Of a stretch of DNA of 64,000 bases, positions 54,512 through 62,501 are shown in pieces (the first letter of the stretch is position 1; each line of letters begins with the position of its first letter). Under the pieces are notes generated by a model that was not told where the DNA came from, did not search any database, and worked only from the letters and a program-made list of their open reading frames with translations. Source of the DNA: JAADFF01 sp013153035 (GTDB taxonomy: Bacteria > Coprothermobacterota > Coprothermobacteria > Coprothermobacterales > JAADFF01); NCBI GenBank assembly GCA_026184435.1, contig CP046447.1; one strand, given 5' to 3'. Both the position numbers and the translations under genes were made by a program.

Positions 54512-55338
54512 TGTGTGTGATCCCTTATAATTTGCTCATTGGTTTCCGGATTTTCTGTTGCCGGTAGGGTATATATTTCCATATACTTTCTCAGTTCTTC
54601 TCCCGATATTTTGGGATATTTTTCCAGCTTCTGAAGTATTCTATTTATCACTATGTTGGCTTTATCTGTATCTGTTCCCTGTAGCATGATGACAAAGGTG
54701 TTATTTCCAGTCTTCCCTACTATATCGTATCCCCTTCTGATGCTATCGAGTATGGTATTGCCAATGATTCTTAAAAGAGTCTTGGGCTCTTTGCCCAGAG
54801 GGGTTTTTATCTTTATGAATATGAATGATGCCGGTTCATTTCTTCGTGCAATGGCTTTGGTAACAAGGAACATCTCGCTGATAAATTCATTGAATGTAAG
54901 AACTCCACTGACAGGATCTATTTTTCTTAACTGGTTTAGCATTGCTTTGAGCTTTATGAGATTTTCTTCCTCTGTGTATATTAGGGCTACTATAAGCCAC
55001 CACGACAGGAATATGGTGGCGAATAGCAGTTGATGGGTAATTAGTTGAACCTGATTGACATTCTGGTGTAGCAGGGCATAGGTCACCACAAATAGCGATA
55101 GGCCAAATATGATGGTGCTTGCAATAATGATGCTACTGAGAACAGAGAAGGTATACATGATAATAAATGTCAGCAACACGCCGGCAAGCAGTGTGAGAAA
55201 TTCTACAGCTGATAAAACATGACCTCCGATATATGTTGATACGATTCCTATTATCGATAACAAGCCTATGAGGTATGTTTTTACCTGTTTTACACGATTT
55301 GGTATCAATTGTTTGTTTGTGTTTCTTTTCTTATACAT
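54508..55338 (-). CDS. Membrane protein with degenerate GGDEF domain (putative c-di-GMP receptor)
   Basis: 276-aa protein: about five membrane helices (about 21-121), then a GGDEF domain from about 138. The active-site motif is GNNTF (211-215) in place of GGDEF, so it cannot be a normal cyclase. An I-site RGYD (202-205) stands exactly five residues before, the spacing used to bind c-di-GMP. This is the layout of PelD/PssE-type receptors. It is cotranscribed with a GT2 (4-bp overlap) and 62 bp after a GH5-like gene. No ribosome site precedes ATG 55338; a TATAAT (55351-55346) is seen 7 nt upstream, so the message may be leaderless. Confidence 0.82.
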   Translation of the reverse strand: MYKKRNTNKQLIPNRVKQVKTYLIGLLSIIGIVSTYIGGHVLSAVEFLTLLAGVLLTFIIMYTFSVLSSIIIASTIIFGLSLFVVTYALLHQNVNQVQLITHQLLFATIFLSWWLIVALIYTEEENLIKLKAMLNQLRKIDPVSGVLTFNEFISEMFLVTKAIARRNEPASFIFIKIKTPLGKEPKTLLRIIGNTILDSIRRGYDIVGKTGNNTFVIMLQGTDTDKANIVINRILQKLEKYPKISGEELRKYMEIYTLPATENPETNEQIIRDHTQ

Positions 55339-55400
55339 ATTAAGTATTATATCTCATGCGAGAGAATCATTCTAAATATGTGTTGATATGAAAAATCGTT

Positions 55401-56423
55401 CTAATTCCATAACATCTTTCCTTTGGGATGGCAGGGGTATAGTACGGCCATGAGCACAGGATACCTGTCACTTCTCCACTGGTAATGCTCTATATCGTAA
55501 AATTGGCCATCGGCATTGATGGCAAATGGTATGCGGGCATACAGTAGAGAGCAGGACATGTATGAGGCAAAGTTTATCTGTTGGCCAATGGAGTATGTGT
55601 CACCTTTGTTATAGTTGCCGGGCATCCACGCTCCAACCCATGTGCGCAAGCCCGTTTTCTTCTGCCAGCTAAGTGCCGCTTCTATCTTGTTCCATATGAG
55701 AGATTTTTCATAGGGTGTGCCTGTGGTCCACTGTTTGTTTGTTCCTATCTTTGGGTTAGGGCCTGCTGCATAGAAGTGCCACTCTCCCATGATATAGTTG
55801 TCCCCTGGTGGAATATACAGCTCATCAAGATAGTACGGGTTTGAGGCATAACGGGGGGATATGAATATGATGCGGTATGGATCTACTTTCCTTATGGTTG
55901 GTATCACCTGTTTGTAAAACTCGTTTAGAAGGTCTGGATAGTTGTTTAGCTCTTTGCCCACCTCAATAATCATGTCATAGGACAGCAGATAGGGATAATC
56001 TTTAAACTCTTCTGATATCTTGCTCCAAAATGCCACAGATTCTTTCAGGGTTTCCTGGGAGGGATGTCTATTAAAGTCTTTGGCAGCATATGCGATTATG
56101 GGTATCAGCCCCACCTTAAAGCAGTCATTTACCACACGATGCAGGAGCGCTATTGTCTGGGTGCTGTCGTCTGCCACACGTATGCGGACATGCTGAAAAC
56201 CTATTTTTTTAAAGTCCAGTGCCACGGTTGCTGTATAGCCCTTGCGCCATTTCTGGAATGTTACCCAATCCACATTGATACCAATGCCAAGCATGCGCTG
56301 ATACTCTATTGGAGATATAGGTGTGTTTAGTGTCTGTGCCGATACAGATGTCATTGTGGGGAGAGAAGTGCCAACCAACATAACAATTGCTATCAGAACA
56401 CTGAGTGATTTACATATTTTCAT
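55401..56423 (-). CDS. Secreted GH5-like glycoside hydrolase
   Basis: 340-aa exported protein with a signal peptide cut near SVSAQ (about residue 29). The remainder resembles the TIM-barrel cellulase (GH5) family: FKKIGFQHVRIRV, YLLSYDMIIEVGKELN (likely acid/base Glu), GEWHFYAAGPNP, WVGAWMPGNY, FYDIEHYQWR. The classical nucleophile Glu of GH5 is not obvious, so activity needs proof. ATG 56423 has GGGAGGTGG upstream. It is the first gene of the operon with the degenerate GGDEF and the GT2. A matching hydrolase is common in exopolysaccharide loci, where it trims or releases the polymer. Confidence 0.78.
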   Translation of the reverse strand: MKICKSLSVLIAIVMLVGTSLPTMTSVSAQTLNTPISPIEYQRMLGIGINVDWVTFQKWRKGYTATVALDFKKIGFQHVRIRVADDSTQTIALLHRVVNDCFKVGLIPIIAYAAKDFNRHPSQETLKESVAFWSKISEEFKDYPYLLSYDMIIEVGKELNNYPDLLNEFYKQVIPTIRKVDPYRIIFISPRYASNPYYLDELYIPPGDNYIMGEWHFYAAGPNPKIGTNKQWTTGTPYEKSLIWNKIEAALSWQKKTGLRTWVGAWMPGNYNKGDTYSIGQQINFASYMSCSLLYARIPFAINADGQFYDIEHYQWRSDRYPVLMAVLYPCHPKGKMLWN

Positions 56424-56536
56424 GTTCCCACCTCCCTATGGCACATTATTTTACAACAATTCCTATTTGTTAGATATGTAAACACATTTATTCTAAAGAT
56501 GTAAAATATATGTATGTATGAAAGGAGGAGTTTTAT

Positions 56537-58201
56537 GTGGAGTATGATTTAACGAAACCTATAGAGATAGCAGAGGATATTTACTGGATAGGCTATGTAG
56601 TACCAAATGACCCTTTTCAGTGTCATGTGTACCTGATTAAGAATGGAAAAGAAAGTATTCTTATAGATCCCGGTAGTAGGATCGTGTTGCCCGTGATTCT
56701 AGAGAAATTGGTGTCCCTTGTGCCACTGAGCCATATCAAATATATTATCTTTCACCATCAAGATCCCGATATTACCGGTTCATTTGAAATATTGGAGCAA
56801 TTATTTCCCCCCAATGGAGAGCGGTATGTTATCACACACTGGCGTAGTGCTACACTCCTAAAGCACTATAATTGGAAGACACCATTTTGGCTTGTTGATG
56901 AGCATGACTGGAAGCTGAATGCAAATGGTAGGGAGCTTGAATTTATCTTTACCCCATATGCTCACTTTCCCGGTGCATTTGTAACATACGATAAGAAGAC
57001 AGGGGTGCTATTTTCTAGTGATATCTTTGGCTCTATTAGCGATAAGTTTATGCTCTTTGCCGAAGATACCGAAGAGTATTATGAGGGGGTAGAGCTATTT
57101 CATAAGCACTATATGCCGTCTAATATGATTCTTAATTATGCCCTTGATAGGATAGAGGAGAGAAATCCAACACTGATAGCACCGCAACATGGAAGCATTA
57201 TTCCTAAGCACATGATTAAACCTATCATAGAACGGTTAAGGAAGTTGGATTGTGGACTTTATCTACTTGATGACGAATTTGTTGACCTGTTTATGTTGTC
57301 AAAGCTTGATAAGGTGCTGCAGAACATTATTAAGGCTGCTATCTCTGCATACAAGTTTCATTCCCTTGTTGAAGAGCTTTATGTCTCTATAAAAAGTGCT
57401 ATTCCCTCAGTTGACAAGATTGTTGTTATGGGATATGTGGACGATGGCAAGCAGAGATATTGGGTAGTTGACGATACAGGCATTAGTGTTTACGATGATG
57501 AGTTTAAGATAGACGAACCCAAGGTGTTCGAAGCTCCTCTTGATATCAATAATGAAGAAGTTGGCAAATTCATGGTGTTTGCTAAAGATGCCACTTTGCA
57601 AGATGAGAGGTTTTTCAAGGTGCTGTTCAAGCACATAAACTATGCATTGTCAATGAGCCTGCAGAGGGAGATAGAAAGGGAGAGCTTGGAAAAAGAAAAA
57701 GAACTGTTTGAAAAGCTTGCAGAGACCGATCCCCTTACCAAACTCCATAATAGGGCTTATCTTATGGAGTATGCGGAAAAGTTACTATCTACTGTTACCA
57801 ACGAGCCTATTTCCGTTCTCTTCATCGATATAGATCACTTTAAACAGATTAATGATACATATGGCCATATCATAGGAGACAAAGTGCTTAAGGAGATAGC
57901 CGATATCCTAAAGGCAATGTTTAGAGAAGATGATATAGTAGCCCGTTATGGAGGAGAAGAGTTTGTTGTCGTTATGAAGGATGCCACTTTACGCGATGCC
58001 TGTAAAAAGGCAGAGTATCTAAGAAAGATTGTTGAAAAGATGAGAATAGATGTCGCAGAGGGTGTTTCCCTTGGTATCACCGTCAGTATCGGTGTGACAG
58101 AGTATAGAGGAAGAGAAGATTTTGCCACTTTGTTGCATCGTGCTGATGAGAATATGTACGAGGCCAAAAGAGGTGGCAGAAACAGGGTTGTTTGTAAGTA
58201 G
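56537..58201 (+). CDS. Metallo-beta-lactamase diiron domain fused to GGDEF cyclase
   Basis: 554-aa protein. Residues 1-240 are an MBL domain of the flavodiiron/ODP type: HHQDPDITG (His74, Asp76, Asp78; the usual next His is Ile), His143 in PYAHFPG, Asp162 in LFSSDIFG and His218 in PQHGSI. There is no flavodoxin domain. A middle region (about 250-390) has a compact fold of unknown type. A GGDEF domain follows (about 395-554) with ARYGGEEF active and I-site REDD. It should make c-di-GMP in response to a signal at the diiron site, probably O2 or Fe(II). GTG 56537 has AAGGAGGAG 6 nt upstream; ATG 56535 runs into a stop. It is divergent from the exopolysaccharide operon. Confidence 0.87.
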   Translation: MEYDLTKPIEIAEDIYWIGYVVPNDPFQCHVYLIKNGKESILIDPGSRIVLPVILEKLVSLVPLSHIKYIIFHHQDPDITGSFEILEQLFPPNGERYVITHWRSATLLKHYNWKTPFWLVDEHDWKLNANGRELEFIFTPYAHFPGAFVTYDKKTGVLFSSDIFGSISDKFMLFAEDTEEYYEGVELFHKHYMPSNMILNYALDRIEERNPTLIAPQHGSIIPKHMIKPIIERLRKLDCGLYLLDDEFVDLFMLSKLDKVLQNIIKAAISAYKFHSLVEELYVSIKSAIPSVDKIVVMGYVDDGKQRYWVVDDTGISVYDDEFKIDEPKVFEAPLDINNEEVGKFMVFAKDATLQDERFFKVLFKHINYALSMSLQREIERESLEKEKELFEKLAETDPLTKLHNRAYLMEYAEKLLSTVTNEPISVLFIDIDHFKQINDTYGHIIGDKVLKEIADILKAMFREDDIVARYGGEEFVVVMKDATLRDACKKAEYLRKIVEKMRIDVAEGVSLGITVSIGVTEYRGREDFATLLHRADENMYEAKRGGRNRVVCK

Positions 58202-58275
58202 ATAGTATATCTGTGTATAGAAAATAAAGGTCCTCATTTACAATAAATGTATAACATTGGTAGGGGGTGGCTTTT

Positions 58276-59115
58276 ATGAAGCGTGGTGTATATGTCATGT
58301 TTCTCCTTGTGTTTGTCCTGCTCTTTGTCTTTGTGGCGTGTGGAGATGGTGGTGCACCCAAAGTGGGAAATGATAGTAGCCAGTCTACTGGTGATACTTC
58401 CACCATCACCGTGTCTGGAGATGTATCCAATAAAAACCTTATAGGAAAAGGGCTAAAAGGTGAAGGCACGGCTACAACTGTTGAAGCGCTACTGAGGGCT
58501 CTGCCCGATGGTTCTCCTGTGAAGAGCCTGACAGTATACGGTGTAGAGAATAAGTATCAGTATGACATTGTGCTTGGAAAGAAAGGCACCCTTGAGAGTG
58601 CCATGGGGCAGATAAAAAGTTTACTGAAAAAGATGCATTGTAGTGAGGATAACATGTTTATCTCTGATGATAGCAAGGTTGTTTCTTGCTACGCCGATGC
58701 CATATTGAAGATAGAGGATAAAGGTGACAGTTGGCATGTGTTTTACTTAAAGCGGTTTTCGCAGCCTCCTACCTCATTTGGTATAGACCTCTCGTATGCT
58801 ATGCCCACAGCATGGCCCTTTATCAAGCGGACATTTCAAATACTTGATGTGCCCCTGTTTCACGCTGTGCACGACAAAGCCCCCTATAGGATATCTCTTG
58901 TCATAGATAAAGATTCTGTTGTGTTTAAGTACCAAGGTGATGTGGGAAAGGATTGGGATAGGTCTCACATCCTTGCCCTCAGCGAGGCTTACCATATAGG
59001 TGGAGGCTGTGCCGGTGGTGCATGCTCTGCCGAGGGTATGGTAAGAGGTGTAAAGATACATATCAGCACTCTAAAAAACACATTGTTTGTGAATATGACA
59101 TTTACAAGAAGGTAA
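58276..59115 (+). CDS. Putative lipoprotein
   Basis: 279-aa protein with signal peptide and lipobox FVAC (about residue 22). A Ser/Thr-rich tether is followed by an alpha/beta mature part with two Cys pairs (HCSEDN, SCYADA, GGCAGGAC). ATG 58276 has GGGGGTGG 6 nt before. The ORF start at 58267 lies in that site. It begins a row of three exported proteins. No family recognised. Confidence 0.75.
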   Translation: MKRGVYVMFLLVFVLLFVFVACGDGGAPKVGNDSSQSTGDTSTITVSGDVSNKNLIGKGLKGEGTATTVEALLRALPDGSPVKSLTVYGVENKYQYDIVLGKKGTLESAMGQIKSLLKKMHCSEDNMFISDDSKVVSCYADAILKIEDKGDSWHVFYLKRFSQPPTSFGIDLSYAMPTAWPFIKRTFQILDVPLFHAVHDKAPYRISLVIDKDSVVFKYQGDVGKDWDRSHILALSEAYHIGGGCAGGACSAEGMVRGVKIHISTLKNTLFVNMTFTRR

Positions 59116-59211
59116 AGATTGTATTCTATACTCCTTATATAGGTTGTTTATTTATTGTTTTTATGTAAAATGATAGTGGAAAACAAGGGAGTGTATTAGG
59201 GGGTATAGAAT

Positions 59212-60570
59212 ATGAAACAGTTAAAAATAATGTTTTTAGTGCTTGTGGTGGCATTGCTGTTTGTTTCATGTGGCGCTGCTGATGTGTCCTATGGAGATAC
59301 CTATAAGCATATTACATATGCCATCGTAGATGGCACGCTGCCCGGTATATTCACAGAAAAAGGCTTTCAAACACTTGATGGTAAGGTGACGGTGTCGGCA
59401 ACAGTTCCGACAGATTATATTCTTGTCTCTGCCTCTCAGGCTGTGGGGGCACTGCACGATAAAACGCTTGTTGTGGCATATGGTGAGGGTGCTGTATGGC
59501 ATGTAAAGACTATAGAAGGTGTGGAGTATGTCGTGCCCGTGCATGGGTGTCTTGGTGTCTCTACATATACGCAAACAGAAAGATATGGCTACTACAAGGT
59601 GTGTAAAAATGGCGTAGAGAAGACCGACAATGTGCCCCTCTTTGGTACATGGGCTGCCCGCTTTGAAACAGATCCTGTCTATGTCCTTGATACAGGTGAG
59701 ACGGTCAATATAGGGCAGGTAGCTCACTCTCCGGTGGGTGCCGTGGTAGTAAAAGATATATATCTACTACCTCCAGGAGACTATCAGTGGATGGTGCCCG
59801 GAAAAGGCTTTTATGTCTTAGAAAACGATGTGGGTCTCTACATTGTTAGAAATGATGGTAGTTTTATGGGTCCTTACGATGTGGGGAAGGCATCATATGT
59901 ATATCTATCTGAAGATGGTGCATCTGTCTATGTGTCTACAGACAAAGGGCTACTGGTCTTTACAAGTGGTGGTGTTAAGGCATATGATGTTCCTCAGGGC
60001 ATAATTGTTTCGTCAAGTGGTGACAAGGTGAAGGTGCTAACAGATAAGGTAAGTGAGGTAACTCTCAAGGAGAAGAATATACCATCTCCCATTCACAAGC
60101 TGTATCTGGGGCAGGGGTTATTTATAGACCTACCTAAGGAGGCTACAGGCTGGCTGAAGGGTGATGTTTCAGTAACATCCACATCATTTACCATTGGCGA
60201 TAAAGTGATAGAAGGCACCTACACGCTGAAGGATGTTTTGCCAACACCGATAATGACGGGTATTCAGAAAACCATTGATGTTCTTGGTAAATACTACGAT
60301 GTCAGCAAGTGGAAGGTGGTAATGGGTAGCATGGAAGGTACCTATCCCATATTTGACATATACTTTCCTGCCAAGGTGTCTATAGAAAAAGTCAAAGATG
60401 AGGTTATATCCGATTTACAGTCGGCCGGTTTAAGACAGATGCCTTCTGTAGATGAGTCGGCAATAGCCCAGTTTTACATTCCCGGTATCAAGGTAGATGA
60501 CAATGCCTTGTTGCTTTATAAAGATGAGGCACGCATTAATGTCTTGGTGCTTAAGAAAATAGGGGAGTGA
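59212..60570 (+). CDS. Putative lipoprotein, beta-propeller-like
   Basis: 452-aa protein with a signal peptide and lipobox VSCG (about Cys20). The mature region to about 300 is a series of short beta-strand repeats ending in Gly/Tyr/Val, which suggests a propeller. The last about 130 residues form an alpha/beta domain (TIDVLGKYYDVSKWKVV, DIYFPAKVSIEKVKDEV). ATG 59212 follows AGGGGGTATAG. It overlaps the next gene by a few bases at the ORF level and shares its operon. No family recognised. Confidence 0.7.
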   Translation: MKQLKIMFLVLVVALLFVSCGAADVSYGDTYKHITYAIVDGTLPGIFTEKGFQTLDGKVTVSATVPTDYILVSASQAVGALHDKTLVVAYGEGAVWHVKTIEGVEYVVPVHGCLGVSTYTQTERYGYYKVCKNGVEKTDNVPLFGTWAARFETDPVYVLDTGETVNIGQVAHSPVGAVVVKDIYLLPPGDYQWMVPGKGFYVLENDVGLYIVRNDGSFMGPYDVGKASYVYLSEDGASVYVSTDKGLLVFTSGGVKAYDVPQGIIVSSSGDKVKVLTDKVSEVTLKEKNIPSPIHKLYLGQGLFIDLPKEATGWLKGDVSVTSTSFTIGDKVIEGTYTLKDVLPTPIMTGIQKTIDVLGKYYDVSKWKVVMGSMEGTYPIFDIYFPAKVSIEKVKDEVISDLQSAGLRQMPSVDESAIAQFYIPGIKVDDNALLLYKDEARINVLVLKKIGE

Positions 60571-60575
60571 TAACG

Positions 60576-61163
60576 GTGAAGCGGTATATGTGGGGTGTGA
60601 TGCTTTCGTTGGTTATGCTTTTTGTATCCCTTACCGGTATGTCTGCACCTGCTGTCTACAGTGTGGCAGAGTTTCCCACATATACTCCACATGTGGGTCT
60701 TGTGGGGAGCCGATATATCAGGGCAGATGTGGAGAGTATAGAAAGAGACGCTAAGGGCTTTTTGATAGCGCAGAAGAGGTGTGATTTGGTAGCAGGCAGG
60801 GTATGTGAGCTTAGTGTAGATAAGATTTCCTATGTTAGGGGTACCCTTATTACCGATGACAATGTAGCTCTACCTGTAGGTAGACTACTTAAGGATGTTA
60901 GTGTGTATGTGGGTAAAGATATATCTCTTGTGCTGGGAGATGAAGATATAGCCACCTGTGGCGTGAAAATGTCTATTGGGGAAACCGTGCCCGGTATGTA
61001 TAGGGTTGTGAAGGCATATATTCCCGCTTTATATATCAAGGGGCGTATTGTATATGAGGTGTGGGACCCTGTAAGGGGCGATACATTTATAAAGGTTCCC
61101 TTTTCCATGAAAGTGCCCGAGCCCATAGGTGTGATATTTGACTATGACGATGTAAAGGGTTAA
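60576..61163 (+). CDS. Secreted hypothetical protein
   Basis: 195-aa exported protein with a typical signal peptide (hydrophobic core VMLSLVMLFVSLTGM, cut near SAPA). The mature chain is beta-rich, with Cys in KRCDLVAGRVCEL and IATCGV. GTG 60576 fits GGGGAG 8 nt upstream better than GTG 60567. It is 5 bp after the 59212 gene stop, so it is cotranscribed. A terminator follows about 200 bp later. No family recognised. Confidence 0.7.
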   Translation: MKRYMWGVMLSLVMLFVSLTGMSAPAVYSVAEFPTYTPHVGLVGSRYIRADVESIERDAKGFLIAQKRCDLVAGRVCELSVDKISYVRGTLITDDNVALPVGRLLKDVSVYVGKDISLVLGDEDIATCGVKMSIGETVPGMYRVVKAYIPALYIKGRIVYEVWDPVRGDTFIKVPFSMKVPEPIGVIFDYDDVKG

Positions 61164-61370
61164 AAGCTGTCGGTTTGGGTACTGTATTTATATGGAATAG
61201 ACACAGGGGACAGAGGAAGTGTCTTTGTTAGACGTGTTATAGCAGGTTTTAGGGGAAATTTTGTAAAGTAAAGTGTTTTTCAAGTAGATAGAACAAGAAA
61301 AGACATGCTCAGAGAAACACAACAGATATGTAACTCTTTGGGGAGGCTACGGGGATCTCTTCAAGTGGAA

Positions 61371-61406
61371 GATAGCCCCCTTACCCTAGGGGGCTATCTC
61401 CTTTTT
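61371..61406 (+). terminator. Terminator of the 58-61 kb lipoprotein operon
   Basis: GATAGCCCCC (61371-61380) / GGGGGCTATC (61389-61398), loop TTACCCTA, then CTTTTTATAT. The loop includes the stop codon of the convergent gene. Confidence 0.88.
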
Positions 61407-62270
61407 ATATACCCTGTCTTCTGGCAAAATGCTAAACAGTCCTCTTAGCAGTGGTGTCAGCGGTGGGTGGGGTGTGTATGTCCCGGCATATGCCATCTTT
61501 GTCAGCTCAATATACCTTCTTAGGTGATATGCCAGCATGGCCTTGCCTCTATCTTCAGATGCAAGCTGAGGGTTGCCTACATATCCCGGATTTTCTTTTT
61601 CCAGTATCCAGCCTATAAGTGTGTCCAGTAGCTCACCGTATACCCCCATGGTCTTTTTCAATACCTTACCGAGCATGCCGGCAGATGGTTTGTGGTGCCC
61701 CGGCAGTGGATGTTTAACAAGGTGTGGGTATGTTTCCAGCATAAGGGATGTCTCATTGGTACCACCGTGAAGGTCTGTGGCATCTCCTACCATACCCTTG
61801 GTGCCGATATATTTCTCTATCTCAGGTGCAACGATGAGCATCTCGTGCATGATATGCAGGAACGGGGCTATGATATAGAAGCCACGCCTTAGCATATATC
61901 GGGAGGCCCTGTATATGGCTATCTGGTGTCTTGGTCCTCCGTGGTTGTCAAACACAAGCATGTACCTAAAGCCCATAGATTTAAGAGACAGTGCCCAAGA
62001 GATAAGCACCTTTTTCAGGGCAGAAGACGGGGCCGAGAAACTTCCCTTCACGGGCTGTGGGTCTGAGCCTATGGGAAGCTCTGGCAGTTTTACCACCGGT
62101 GTATCTGTCCATATCTTGTGAAACTGCCTTTGCAGGTAGCGGGCAATGAGTATATCAGTACCCACAGGTAAATGTGGACCGTGCACCTCTACAGGTGAAA
62201 GTACGACTGTAAACAATGTATCTTTAGGCAGTTTGTATATCTCTGGAGCTGTTAGTTTCATGTACTCCAT
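61386..62270 (-). CDS. Creatininase-family metal-dependent amidohydrolase
   Basis: 294-aa protein of the creatininase family (creatinine amidohydrolase, MftE/FAPy deformylase-like). Metal and active-site motifs: VEVHGPHLPVGTD, FDNHGGPRHQIA and DLHGGTNETSLML. Such enzymes hydrolyse cyclic or linear amides; the substrate is unclear. The C-terminus (about 240-294) extends past the core and ends KKEIAP. ATG 62270 has GGAGGTG 7 nt upstream. It is convergent with the lipoprotein operon, sharing the hairpin. No neighbours point to a pathway. Confidence 0.87.
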   Translation of the reverse strand: MEYMKLTAPEIYKLPKDTLFTVVLSPVEVHGPHLPVGTDILIARYLQRQFHKIWTDTPVVKLPELPIGSDPQPVKGSFSAPSSALKKVLISWALSLKSMGFRYMLVFDNHGGPRHQIAIYRASRYMLRRGFYIIAPFLHIMHEMLIVAPEIEKYIGTKGMVGDATDLHGGTNETSLMLETYPHLVKHPLPGHHKPSAGMLGKVLKKTMGVYGELLDTLIGWILEKENPGYVGNPQLASEDRGKAMLAYHLRRYIELTKMAYAGTYTPHPPLTPLLRGLFSILPEDRVYKKEIAP

Positions 62271-62501
62271 TTGTCATCACCTCCAATATACCCCTTCCCA
62301 TCTATTGTAATCCCTTATAGTCATATAACAACTTATTAATAATAATGGGACAAGGACTTGGATGGTGTAAATAGTGCTTACAAAAATAGGCAAGTATTAC
62401 ATAAAAGACTCCTTTAGATAGATGTGTAGTTACATTGTAAAATTGATAATATATTTTAGTATGTTCTCATTTATTGAGAATATTACATAGGGGGGCATAA
62501 A

